64,000 nucleotides of DNA from Candidatus Thorarchaeota archaeon (GTDB taxonomy: Archaea > Asgardarchaeota > Thorarchaeia > Thorarchaeales > Thorarchaeaceae). A model generated the notes under the pieces. It saw only the letters and a list, made by a program, of their open reading frames with translations, had not been told where the DNA came from and searched no databases. The translations under genes and the position numbers were made by a program. Within the stretch, counting starts at the first letter, position 1. Every line of letters begins with the position of its first letter. Shown here one piece after another: positions 7,297 through 15,010 of the stretch. The stretch covers positions 62,001 to 126,000 of the forward strand of contig JAEORO010000069.1 in the NCBI GenBank assembly GCA_016840855.1, given 5' to 3'.

Positions 7297-9296
7297 TCAA
7301 GCTCACCTTCTTCAATAACTTCTTCTTCATCATCTAGAGGGATGTCAGCAATAAGATCAGTTCCAAAAGCGTCAGTTTCAGTTTCTTCTTGATCTTCAAC
7401 AGTTTCGAAACCTGTGATTGAGTCCCTTATTTTACCTGCAATTGTTTCAGCATCAAAAAGAGGTTTCTTCTTACCATCATTGGCAATGGTCACCAGACTC
7501 TGTGCAAATTGGTCAGCATACATTGCAAGAATTCCAGCTCGTTTTGCCTTTCTTCGAGCTGTTTCACGTCGTGTTATGAATCTCCTAAATTTACGTCCTG
7601 CATCTTCAAGAGCGAGTTTAATCTCTCTAAGAAGCACCTCATCCTCTGCAAGAGCTTGTTTGCTCTGGCCCTTGAACATGACGTGAACATATGCTCCAGC
7701 AACGTGAATGAATACCATAACAGGACCACGAGGAATTCCATTGTCAAAAGTCTGCAGTTTATAGTTCCTCCAATTTACTGATGCAGTTGCTTTCCAGGTA
7801 GCACAATCACTATTATCTCTTAATTTTGGTACTCGATTTACAAACCTCCAAAGGACCATAGGTGCTGAAGAGGCAGGTTTTATTTCACCGCCATAAGCAA
7901 TGCAAACCTCGATGGCGAAAGAAAGACCTTTTCCAGATGTAGGTTTTCTTGTTACTGCAGCAACAAAGTCAGGTTTGTAGGCCATCTTTATTGTCTGTTC
8001 AAATATCTCTTCACCAACAGGAACAACTGTATCTGTAGGAGGAGCAATATAGTCCTCACTTGAAAAAGCTCGATAAAGGAGCTCGACCTCAGTCTTCGAA
8101 AGAGTGTCGGTAGGAGTTGTCATTTTAAGGTCATCTAGATGCCTTCTTCTGAGATCCTTACTAGCGTTCGATACAATTGTCTTTGCTTTATTAGTGCTAA
8201 GTCGACAAAATGCTTTGGTTAGAAAGCTTCTAAGATCAGGTTCTCTGGTTTCTCTTAAGAGATCTTGGAACTCACCAATCCTTATACTTGCAGGGTGTGG
8301 TTGAGCGTATTTTGGCTCTTCCGGAAAAGTACTAACTCTACGAGGATGTATGTGAACTACACCGTATGGATCAATGAAAATAATCGTGACATGGGAGTTC
8401 AGAAGCGAGGCCATCTCAGCATAAATGTCAGCATAACCTCGTCGGTATTGGATATTCAAATAATACAATCTAATGTAGGTGCCATGGTGAAATGGAAGAT
8501 CCATATTTACTGGTCCGCCAACATGTTCCTTTGTGTTTGCAGTAGTTGTGTAGAAGTTGGTGACAGTAGCAGTATCAGAGTGGAATCTTTTCGATATCGT
8601 GAAGATTGGTTTTCCAGTGGTATTCTGAGCATCACTGAAGGCTGAAGGTGCACCAAATCCTTGACTTCCTCTTGTTTGTCTTAGTTTCTCAGACTTACTT
8701 GACGCAAGATAGATGCCAAATTTCTCAAGGTCATTCGGGACCATACCAACGCCAGTATCAAAACAAGTGAACTCGTATACTTTGAAACCTTCTTCATCAT
8801 CAATAGATACTAAATCAGGCATTTGCACTTCCTTTAATTCCATAACGACTATTGGCTCTCTCTTTGACAATAATGAACGTAAAGGCATTACAAATTTTCT
8901 GAATTCTGTTATTCTTTCATCAATAGTTTCTTTTCGTCGCTGCGGAATTTCTATTTCCTTTCCAGCCTTCACATCTCTTTCAAGCTGCTTACTTAGGGCA
9001 ATGGTATCAATTTGGCCTTCTTCAAGTTTGGCTCGGACCTCAGCTATAACAGCGGGATCTAGTTGATCTTGAAGACGTGGGTGCCTTTTTGTCTTCCACC
9101 ACCAGCTTTCAAGCGCATCGATAGCGTTGTCCAAGAACTCGATCGCATATTGGGTATGCTTGTTAAGACCAGTTTCAAATCCAACAAGCTGCGTACGTTT
9201 TCGCATGAATTTTGCAATTGTCCCCTGCTTGATGTCTCCTGTTTCGACCTTGGCTGGGGCTGGTGTTGGATTTGAGTTCGATTTCTTATCGGACAA
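7293..9296 (-). CDS. top6B: DNA topoisomerase VI subunit B
   Basis: The GHKL-type ATPase subunit of topoisomerase VI, which gates strand passage with Top6A. Visible motifs are the N box EFLDNAIDA (Asn57), the G1 box FDTGVGMV (Asp180), the ATP-lid motif RGSQGFGAPSAFSDAQ followed by TTGKP, and the C-terminal transducer region MFKGQSKQALAEDEVLLREIKLALE. About 85-100 residues, charged and predicted helical, lie between the N and G1 boxes (about 66-150), where archaeal relatives usually have a short turn. The lid reads GFGAPSAF rather than the usual GIGISAAV. The C-terminus is acidic. It is the first gene of the top6B-top6A operon, and its promoter must lie in the 298-bp gap toward cofE. Confidence 0.95.
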   Translation of the reverse strand: MSDKKSNSNPTPAPAKVETGDIKQGTIAKFMRKRTQLVGFETGLNKHTQYAIEFLDNAIDALESWWWKTKRHPRLQDQLDPAVIAEVRAKLEEGQIDTIALSKQLERDVKAGKEIEIPQRRKETIDERITEFRKFVMPLRSLLSKREPIVVMELKEVQMPDLVSIDDEEGFKVYEFTCFDTGVGMVPNDLEKFGIYLASSKSEKLRQTRGSQGFGAPSAFSDAQNTTGKPIFTISKRFHSDTATVTNFYTTTANTKEHVGGPVNMDLPFHHGTYIRLYYLNIQYRRGYADIYAEMASLLNSHVTIIFIDPYGVVHIHPRRVSTFPEEPKYAQPHPASIRIGEFQDLLRETREPDLRSFLTKAFCRLSTNKAKTIVSNASKDLRRRHLDDLKMTTPTDTLSKTEVELLYRAFSSEDYIAPPTDTVVPVGEEIFEQTIKMAYKPDFVAAVTRKPTSGKGLSFAIEVCIAYGGEIKPASSAPMVLWRFVNRVPKLRDNSDCATWKATASVNWRNYKLQTFDNGIPRGPVMVFIHVAGAYVHVMFKGQSKQALAEDEVLLREIKLALEDAGRKFRRFITRRETARRKAKRAGILAMYADQFAQSLVTIANDGKKKPLFDAETIAGKIRDSITGFETVEDQEETETDAFGTDLIADIPLDDEEEVIEEGELE

Positions 9297-9517
9297 TGTA
9301 ATTCGCTCCTAATTAGGAATCTATTGTGCATCCTCTGTCAATTCGCTAGGATTGATTTCCATACGAAACGGCATTCTGCGCTGAATAGTCGGATTTCTCT
9401 TATTGTATATTAATCATTTCTGTCACTAATCCCTTCAAAACGCCTCTTTCTGTTATTTGGTACTAAATGAAGCACTTTTGAAGTCATAGATAGATTAGTA
9501 GAATGGTTAAAATCATA

Positions 9518-9535
9518 TTAGAACACGTGTTCTAA
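9518..9535. promoter_or_regulatory. Perfect 18-bp palindrome upstream of cofE
   Basis: TTAGAACACGTGTTCTAA is a perfect 18-bp palindrome in the divergent top6B/cofE gap, 60-87 bp before the candidate cofE starts. A TATA-like GATATAGG follows near 9553, so the dyad sits just upstream of a plausible cofE promoter. It looks like a dimeric repressor or activator site. The rest of this 298-bp gap shows only AT-rich promoter-like sequence. Confidence 0.5.
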
Positions 9536-9594
9536 ACTTATCGGTCATGAATTGATATAGGAACAAACTTTTCCGAGGAACGCACGTCGATATC

Positions 9595-10404
9595 ATGAGC
9601 ATAATTATGAAGTCTACAATCATGTCTGCAATTGCCTTGAGATCGATTCCGATTATCAAATCAGGAGATGATTTGACTACATTAATTCTTGAATCAATTA
9701 AAATGGAAGGAATCAGCCTAGAAGATGAAGATGTTATAATCATCGCTTCCAAGATTGTTTCAAAATCTGAAGGAAGACTAGTTCGAGCATCAGATATCAG
9801 TGTTTCAAAACAGGCGGAGAAGATTGCTAAAAGAAATGCATTCGACCCAGTTCATGTGGAGCTTGCAATACGCGAATCAGCAGCGATACTCAAGATTGAT
9901 GGTGTGCTGATCACAGAAACACAATCAGGACTAATCTGTAACTTCAGTGGAGTCGACAAGTCTAACGCGCCTGTGGACGAATATGTTTTGCTACCAAAAA
10001 ATCCAGACTACTCTGCAGAACAGCTGCGTTTAAAGCTCGAGGGAAAAACTGGAGTGAAATTAGCTGTTATAATCTCAGACTCACACGGTAGACCTTGGAG
10101 AAAGGGATTGGTCAATGTAGCTATTGGATGCTCGGGAATTAATGCCTTCAAGTATAACAAAGGAAAAAATGATCTCTATGGAAGAATCTTGAAACGATCA
10201 ACTGTATGTCAGATTGATGAATTAGCTGCATTTGCTGAGCCATTGATGGGACAGGCTGGTGAAAGAGTTCCAGCTGTAATTATTAGAGGATATAGGTATT
10301 CGAAGGGGATGGAAAGAGCGGTAGATATCAATAGAGCAAAAGAAGATGATGTTTCACTACTAACTGAAAAAGAGAAAGTGATGGGCTCAAAAAAGAGCCC
10401 TTAA
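9595..10404 (+). CDS. cofE: Coenzyme F420-0:L-glutamate ligase
   Basis: Adds glutamate residues to F420-0 using GTP, the last step of coenzyme F420 synthesis. The 269-residue product matches CofE throughout: IPIIKSGDDL at the start, DEDVIIIASKIVSKSEGR, LITETQSGLICNFSGVDKSN, the central ISDSHGRPWRKGLVNVAIGCSGI, DLYGRILKRSTVCQIDELA and the final ERVPAVIIRGYRYS. The in-frame ATG at 9622 gives a more typical N-terminus and may be the true start. The stop codon directly follows a hairpin encoded in the final codons. No other F420 gene is adjacent, so it stands alone. Confidence 0.95.
   Translation: MSIIMKSTIMSAIALRSIPIIKSGDDLTTLILESIKMEGISLEDEDVIIIASKIVSKSEGRLVRASDISVSKQAEKIAKRNAFDPVHVELAIRESAAILKIDGVLITETQSGLICNFSGVDKSNAPVDEYVLLPKNPDYSAEQLRLKLEGKTGVKLAVIISDSHGRPWRKGLVNVAIGCSGINAFKYNKGKNDLYGRILKRSTVCQIDELAAFAEPLMGQAGERVPAVIIRGYRYSKGMERAVDINRAKEDDVSLLTEKEKVMGSKKSP
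10383..10400 (+). terminator. Hairpin inside the last codons of cofE
   Basis: GGGCTC, six A, GAGCCC forms a perfect 6-bp stem within the final codons of cofE (residues GSKKSP), with T-rich sequence from 10401. It lies between convergent genes and probably serves as a terminator. Confidence 0.55.
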
Positions 10405-10414
10405 GTGAGTCTTA

Positions 10415-11176
10415 TTATCCTACTTTTTGTCCACATGAGTTGCAGAATCTTGCACCTTGCGGATAAGGTGTCCCACAGTTCATGCAGAATCCAGCTTGAG
10501 AGCCAGCAGGTACACCTGCACCTCTTACTGTCACAGAATCTGGCTGACCATCACCATCTCGATCGGTATATTGAATAGTCATGGAACCATGACCTCCGCC
10601 TTCATGTGCATGTGCACCTCCGGAGCCACCTTCGATTACGCCTCCGCAATTGGGGCAGCTTGGAACGTTTCCAGCATTTGTTCCGCAATACGGACATTTG
10701 CCTTGATTCTGTGCAGATGAAACATTAGCAATTATTGAGGGAATTACTTTCTTTTGTTTGAAATGGAATTCCATCGCACCTCCAGACTTGAGTTCTACAA
10801 TAAGCCTCTCGCCGCTTTGAGTGGCTTGACTAATGGCGATTAGAGGTAGAGCCAAACTCTCGGTGTTGCCATTTTGATCCTTGTTATAGTAACTCTCAGC
10901 AGTCCAAGAAGATATAGCGGTCCCAACAGCAGCATAAGTGATGCCCCTTGCTAGTGATCGTGTGACATGACGGCCAATGCCACCCATTTGTCTTCCTGCA
11001 CCTTCAAGCAGAGCTGCTCCAGCGACTGCGCCAGCAAGAGCGCCCCACTTTTTCAATCCGCTTTTTTTGGAAGGTTTCTTATACCAAACTAGACGGACGT
11101 CGGTAAGCTCTAGTGAGCCATCCTCTCCATCAAACTTCACATCTTTTTCGCGGACCATCTTTCTCTCGTAACTCAT
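10415..11176 (-). CDS. Zinc-ribbon protein with glycine-zipper segment
   Basis: A 253-residue protein if started at the ATG MSYERK (11176); the frame extends to 11257 but that extra N-terminus looks non-coding. The N-terminal 35 residues (VKFDGEDGSLELTDVRLVWYKK) look like a small beta domain of PH type. A Gly/Ala-rich stretch follows (LAGAVAGAALLEGAG, later ARGITYAAVGTAIS), then a beta-rich part. The C-terminus has two zinc ribbons, CPYCG...CPNCG and CMNCG...CNSCG, separated by a Gly/His-rich linker and a DRDGDGQPDS loop. Its function is unknown; the ribbons suggest protein binding and the Gly-zipper membrane association. Confidence 0.75.
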   Translation of the reverse strand: MSYERKMVREKDVKFDGEDGSLELTDVRLVWYKKPSKKSGLKKWGALAGAVAGAALLEGAGRQMGGIGRHVTRSLARGITYAAVGTAISSWTAESYYNKDQNGNTESLALPLIAISQATQSGERLIVELKSGGAMEFHFKQKKVIPSIIANVSSAQNQGKCPYCGTNAGNVPSCPNCGGVIEGGSGGAHAHEGGGHGSMTIQYTDRDGDGQPDSVTVRGAGVPAGSQAGFCMNCGTPYPQGARFCNSCGQKVG

Positions 11177-11300
11177 AGTACTTAGACCTGAGTCAGAATA
11201 AGAAACGGTTAGAAATTGCGGTCTATCAGACAATAGTATGCACCGATTGGAAATCAACGAGAGTAAGTATTAACTTTGTGCTGGCAGATAAAATGAAAGG

Positions 11301-11323
11301 GAGGCTACAAGAAATGCAGCCTC
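11301..11323 (-). terminator. Terminator hairpin after the MFS gene
   Basis: GAGGCT (11301-11306) pairs with AGCCTC (11318-11323) just beyond the MFS stop. On the minus strand it is followed by a T-rich tract, as expected for an intrinsic terminator. Confidence 0.5.
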
Positions 11324-11333
11324 TTAGCTGAAT

Positions 11334-12842
11334 CTAATCTTCAAGGAGTATTCCTTCAGAGAGCTCCTCTAATCCACCAGCCTCTGGTTCTATCGGAGGC
11401 GATATAGCATCACCATTCGCCCAGGTTTCACCATCCGGTTCAGGAGGATCATGTCTAAAGCCATGGACTATTAACACGACCCCCGTCAAGGATACGAGAC
11501 CGCATGAAGCAAGTGTCAATGGGAATCCAATGATTGTTATCAACCATCCGAATAGAGCTATCTGAGGTATCGCAAACAAGGTTGCAACGGTTGGGAAGAG
11601 AGAGTACATGGAGTTCCTAATTTTATTCGGAATTACATCCAAAAGCACACGTTGTGTAAGGATCTCAGCAAAACCTCCAAAGAAACTGGTTGAAACAAAT
11701 GTTGTGAATATGAGAGCAATTGGAACAATATTCTCTGCAGGGAGACTCAAGAGTTGTATTTGGGTGAAAGGCCAGTAAAGGGTCCAGAGGCTTGTACTTG
11801 TATCAGTTGGTGGGAATAGTAGCATGATAGCAGCAAAAACCCAGAAGAAGACAAATCCACAGGTTTGCATAAGACGAAACCGTGGAATCCACTTCTTTGG
11901 TTCAAACCTGCGGGACCATATACCTGAGCGCTCTTGGGAGAAGATACCAGGAATAAAAAGTAGAGTCCTGAAACTTGCAACACCGACATCTGTGATCAAA
12001 TATAGGTAGTACATCGGAAATAGAATGAGGTTTCCCCAAACCATAATGCTGCTTACAGCTAACATGCTCCCTACTGCGATGTATCGAATAAATGCATGTC
12101 TGAAGAGATAGCTGACGCCACCTTTGAGTATGGAGAGGTATTCACCCATCTCTGGGCGTTGGCCTTTCTGAGCTCTTTGCTCCTCTACTTCAGGAAAGTC
12201 TCGTACGAGTCTGAAGACAAGCATCGCAAACACAAACGATAGGACACCTTGTAGTTGGAAAACCCAAGCTCTTGAGAATGCAGCAGCCATAATACTCCCT
12301 GGAATCAAAGAAGCTGTAGCTACTATCTGCATTACCATGCCCATGCGTCCCCAGAAAACGCCATACTGCTTTCTATCTGAGTCACCGGGCATAGCGATCC
12401 GATAATTATTGTCGAACCATGCACCCCATGCTCCACTGGATTGAGACTGCGCAAGGCCTTGTAGAGCATAAACCAACACAAGATACACGTAAGGAGTATC
12501 AACAGTCACTATGGAAATCATGAGAAATGAGATTCCATAGGTCACATTTGCACCAGCAATGATGTACCTCTGACCAATCCAATCACCAATAGCTCCAGTT
12601 GGATAGTCCAAGATAATTTGGACAACCATCTGAACCACAACCAAAGTCCCTACCAAGCCGATACCTTGGAGATACATTCCAGGACCGCCGCCAAGTGCCT
12701 CAGCAACAAAAATCACATAGAATGTCGTAGATAGGAAGAAAGTGAGATTAGCCAATGGCCCTAAAATTCCCATAATTTGTGCCAGTTTCACGACCTTGTC
12801 TGTGGCGTCCGGCAAACCAAGAAAGGATTTCATTCTACTCAT
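11334..12842 (-). CDS. Major facilitator superfamily transporter
   Basis: A 502-residue integral membrane protein with about 12 hydrophobic segments and an MFS motif-A-like loop DYPTGAIGDWIGQRY between helices 2 and 3. The central cytoplasmic loop is charged (DFPEVEEQRAQKGQRPEMGEY). The C-terminal tail is acidic and Pro/Glu-rich (PPEPDGETWANG to LEELSEGILLED). MFS carriers move small solutes by facilitated or ion-coupled transport; the substrate is not predictable. The gene is transcribed alone and has a hairpin terminator. Upstream lies the 1.2-kb repeat-rich gap. Confidence 0.9.
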   Translation of the reverse strand: MSRMKSFLGLPDATDKVVKLAQIMGILGPLANLTFFLSTTFYVIFVAEALGGGPGMYLQGIGLVGTLVVVQMVVQIILDYPTGAIGDWIGQRYIIAGANVTYGISFLMISIVTVDTPYVYLVLVYALQGLAQSQSSGAWGAWFDNNYRIAMPGDSDRKQYGVFWGRMGMVMQIVATASLIPGSIMAAAFSRAWVFQLQGVLSFVFAMLVFRLVRDFPEVEEQRAQKGQRPEMGEYLSILKGGVSYLFRHAFIRYIAVGSMLAVSSIMVWGNLILFPMYYLYLITDVGVASFRTLLFIPGIFSQERSGIWSRRFEPKKWIPRFRLMQTCGFVFFWVFAAIMLLFPPTDTSTSLWTLYWPFTQIQLLSLPAENIVPIALIFTTFVSTSFFGGFAEILTQRVLLDVIPNKIRNSMYSLFPTVATLFAIPQIALFGWLITIIGFPLTLASCGLVSLTGVVLIVHGFRHDPPEPDGETWANGDAISPPIEPEAGGLEELSEGILLED

Positions 12843-12985
12843 GAATTTTCAGCACCCAATCGTTAGATTGTGATCTTTGTATGAACTTGAAGTTGATACC
12901 CTTCCTAGACTTGCCTGCTTAGTAGCCACATATGCAAGTTCTGGTTCACGTTTCATGTCTGTCAACTTCCTTTGGATTGCAACGA

Positions 12986-13190
12986 CCCTCGGATCACACA
13001 AACGAGGGCCGCTGCAGAATCTCCACCTTAGGAGATTCGGAGATAGGAGATTTGTTCAGTGTAACTCTAATGTGAAATAGCATTGCTTTATTCTGACACG
13101 CTAAAACCGGCGTTACAAAGTGCTCCAAATGACTGAACACAGATCGTCTTATCCTCACTAGCTAAGCACAGCTTCGCTCTTGAGAGGATA
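12986..13190. ncRNA. Candidate structured RNA or regulatory element (four consecutive stems)
   Basis: Four separate stems occur in about 205 bp. Stem 1 is CCCTCG (12986-12991) with CGAGGG (13003-13008). Stem 2 is GAATCTCC (13017-13024), a 6-nt loop and GGAGATTC (13031-13038), a perfect 8-bp hairpin. Stem 3 is nested: GTTCAG plus TGTAAC (13054-13065) pair with GTTACA (13112-13117) and CTGAAC (13133-13138). Stem 4 is TATCCTC (13150-13156) with GAGGATA (13184-13190), enclosing AGC-AAGC / GCTT-GCT. This density of pairing suggests a structured transcript, but strand and family are unknown. It does not match tRNA, RNase P or SRP RNA cores that I know. Confidence 0.4.
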
Positions 13191-13223
13191 CCTGGTTGTG
13201 TCATAGTCATCACATCGCCAGTT

Positions 13224-13240
13224 TTGGTTTATACAACCAA
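13224..13240. promoter_or_regulatory. TTGGTT-N5-AACCAA palindrome
   Basis: TTGGTT (13224-13229), five bases, AACCAA (13235-13240) is a perfect dyad. It is followed at once by a second, imperfect one: CCAACCAT (13237-13244) against ATGGTTTGG (13254-13262). Overlapping dyads of this type look like binding sites for a dimeric regulator. They lie 125-140 bp upstream of the small ORF at 13364. Confidence 0.35.
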
Positions 13241-13363
13241 CCATATTTTGTTAATGGTTTGGATATAAACATTATTCTTAAAGCATTATTTTGTATCCTG
13301 TACTTAAAATTGCAATTATGTTGATATTTCAAACCAATTTTGTGAATATTAGACAGGACACAC

Positions 13364-13507
13364 ATGCGTTTCTACCTCCTGAAGAAGGCGGTTGTGATTG
13401 CTTGTGTTGTCATAATCTGTTTCTTGTTTCTGTTTGTCATTTCGTTACCTCCGATAGGTATATGCATGGATGATAGCCTGAGTTCGACACAGACATCTGT
13501 TTGGTAA
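13364..13507 (+). CDS. Possible 47-residue secreted or single-span membrane peptide
   Basis: ATG to TAA encodes 47 residues: a basic N-terminus (MRFYLLKKA), one strongly hydrophobic segment (VVIACVVIICFLFLFVISL) and a short polar tail (PPIGICMDDSLSSTQTSVW). This is the layout of a signal-anchor or signal peptide. AGGA lies 6-9 nt upstream of the ATG, and TATA-like sequence (acttaaaat) lies further upstream. It could be a real micropeptide or the remnant of a larger secreted protein. It has no recognisable family. Confidence 0.35.
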   Translation: MRFYLLKKAVVIACVVIICFLFLFVISLPPIGICMDDSLSSTQTSVW

Positions 13508-13563
13508 TTTGGATTTGAGATCGTATTCAGATGAAGCCATGATTTTTCACACTCCATTATAGG

Positions 13564-13626
13564 TTGGTCACAAGATATGCTATTTCTGAGACTAACTGAC
13601 CAGTTCTATGACCACTATGTGACCAA
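13564..13626. promoter_or_regulatory. TGGTCA/TGACCA operator-like array
   Basis: TTGGTCACA (13564-13572) and TGTGACCAA (13618-13626) form a 9-bp inverted repeat. Within it TGACCA occurs at 13597, 13609 and 13620, about one helical turn apart. The same core recurs near 37216 and 62391 and in the terminator at 14960. This looks like an array for a dimeric DNA-binding protein. Confidence 0.4.
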
Positions 13627-13830
13627 TCACCTTTCATAGATGGATCGGTAGATATCCAGCAGATTTGTTTCTCAATGTGTTCCATGCTCATCACCTTACG
13701 ACAGTCAAGTAGGCATATGTCAGAGCCTGGGTTGTAAAAACAGCACCACTTTTGTTCTTCAGCGCAGATATGTTTCGTGAGTTAGTTGTTAGAGCCATGA
13801 TATTTCACAAGAAATACTGCTCAGTTTTGG

Positions 13831-13885
13831 TATATATAGCGGAGCCACGTGAGAGGGTCACGAGAAGGAGTCACAATTTGTGACT
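13831..13885 (+). promoter_or_regulatory. TATA box with downstream palindrome
   Basis: TATATATA (13831-13838) is a strong archaeal TATA box on the plus strand. AGTCACAA-T-TTGTGACT (13869-13885), a perfect 8-bp dyad with a 1-bp spacer, lies where transcription would begin or just after. hbd starts 170 bp downstream, so this could be a regulated distal hbd promoter or the promoter of an untranslated RNA. A second TATA-like ATATTTA near 13997 is closer to hbd. Confidence 0.4.
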
Positions 13886-14054
13886 ATGAATTAATGAAAG
13901 GACAGAGCTAGAAACCATTGTCTTGTATGAGAAAAGAGTATCATATGTTTCAAAAAAACCATTATTCGTAGCAAAACCGACTTGATAGTCAAACATATTT
14001 AGCGGCATTGTCGGACCAAAAACACACCTAGAATCAATCCAGAGGTAGATCATA

Positions 14055-14936
14055 TTGGAGATTAAGAAAATCGCTGTTTTAGGCGCAGGTCTAATGGGAA
14101 ACGGAATTGCTCATGTATGTGCGCAAGCCGGGTATGAGGTCAAGATGCGTGACATAGACCAGAAGTTCATCGACAAGGGATTGTCCACTATCAAGAAGAA
14201 CTTGGAGAGAGGAATTGCGAAAGGAAAAATCACTCAGGACGAAGTTGACACAATTCTCACGAGAATCCATGGAGTCTTAGATCTTGAAGATGCGGTCAAG
14301 GATGCTGATCTTGTTATCGAAGCAGTTCCAGAAATTGTCAGTCTAAAGCTCGACATTTGGAAAGAGGTTGATACATTTGCACCAGAACATGCAATTCTGG
14401 CTTCTAACACATCTAGTATTAGTATCACCCAAATGGCTGCAGTCACAAAAAGACCAGAGAAGTTCATAGGAATGCATTTCTTTAACCCTGTTCCGATCAT
14501 GAATCTTGTAGAGATTATCAAGGGACAAGCCACCAACGATTCAACAGTGCAGATAATTGAGGATGTTTCAAAGAAGATTGGCAAGGAAACAGTACTTGTC
14601 AATGAAGCTCCTGGATTTGCAGTCAATAGACTACTTGTTCCAGCATTGCTTGAGGCTGTATTTGCCATCCAAGAGGGGGTAGCCACCGTTGAAGACATGG
14701 ATAAAGCGATTCATCTTGGGCTGAATTGGCCAATGGGTCCATTAACTCTGCTTGACTTTGTAGGTCTTGATACAACGTTACACATAGCAGATTACTTCTT
14801 TGAAGAGTTTAAGGACAGCAAATATAGGGCACCAACTCTATTGCGAAAAATGGTACGAGCTGGCTGGTTTGGTAGAAAATCAGGCATGGGTTTCTATGAC
14901 TACTCCGGCGAAAAACCCAAACCAAATAGATTCTAA
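14055..14936 (+). CDS. hbd: 3-hydroxybutyryl-CoA / 3-hydroxyacyl-CoA dehydrogenase
   Basis: Oxidises (S)-3-hydroxyacyl-CoA to 3-oxoacyl-CoA with NAD(P)+, or the reverse, in fatty acid or butyrate metabolism. The 293-residue product has the N-terminal Rossmann motif VLGAGLMGNG, EAVPE for NAD binding, SNTSSISI, the family signature around MHFFNPVPIMNLVEII with the catalytic His, and the C-terminal helical dimerisation domain (LNWPMGPLTLLDFVGLDTT) ending FGRKSGMGFYDYS. Length is normal for the stand-alone enzyme. The start is TTG, with GAGGT 8 nt upstream. It stands alone, followed by a strong terminator. No thiolase or crotonase gene is nearby. Confidence 0.96.
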   Translation: MEIKKIAVLGAGLMGNGIAHVCAQAGYEVKMRDIDQKFIDKGLSTIKKNLERGIAKGKITQDEVDTILTRIHGVLDLEDAVKDADLVIEAVPEIVSLKLDIWKEVDTFAPEHAILASNTSSISITQMAAVTKRPEKFIGMHFFNPVPIMNLVEIIKGQATNDSTVQIIEDVSKKIGKETVLVNEAPGFAVNRLLVPALLEAVFAIQEGVATVEDMDKAIHLGLNWPMGPLTLLDFVGLDTTLHIADYFFEEFKDSKYRAPTLLRKMVRAGWFGRKSGMGFYDYSGEKPKPNRF

Positions 14937-14944
14937 TGGAATTT

Positions 14945-14980
14945 TGACTGGTCTATGTTGACCAGTCATTCTATTCTTTT
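14945..14980 (+). terminator. Intrinsic terminator after hbd
   Basis: TGACTGGTC, a 6-nt loop, GACCAGTCA (14945-14968) forms a perfect 9-bp stem followed by TTCTATTCTTTT. This is a classic terminator for hbd. The arm TGACCAGTCA is identical to part of the operator-like site at 62391-62400. Confidence 0.75.
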
Positions 14981-15010
14981 ACATGAACAAAATACTTAGC
15001 ACCAATCATT

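Larger units (their letters stand above)
12843..14054. other. 1.2-kb gene-poor region rich in inverted repeats
   Basis: This is the largest gap in the window. It holds four stem-forming inverted repeats (12986-13190), an AACCAA palindrome (13224-13240), one credible 47-codon ORF (13364-13507), TGACCA/TGGTCA sites (13564-13626), an imperfect 16-bp direct repeat (13535-13550 and 13793-13808), a strong TATA box (13831-13838) and an AGTCACAA palindrome (13869-13885). No longer ORF here has a convincing start, composition or similarity. Confidence 0.7.

Noticed and set aside
10383-10400. GGGCTC-A6-GAGCCC as an operator
   Set aside because: It lies in the final cofE codons and is followed by T-rich sequence; a terminator is the simpler reading.
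12877-13080. 67-codon frame in the 1.2-kb gap
   Set aside because: It has no ribosome site, and it runs through the stem-forming repeats; composition is not protein-like.
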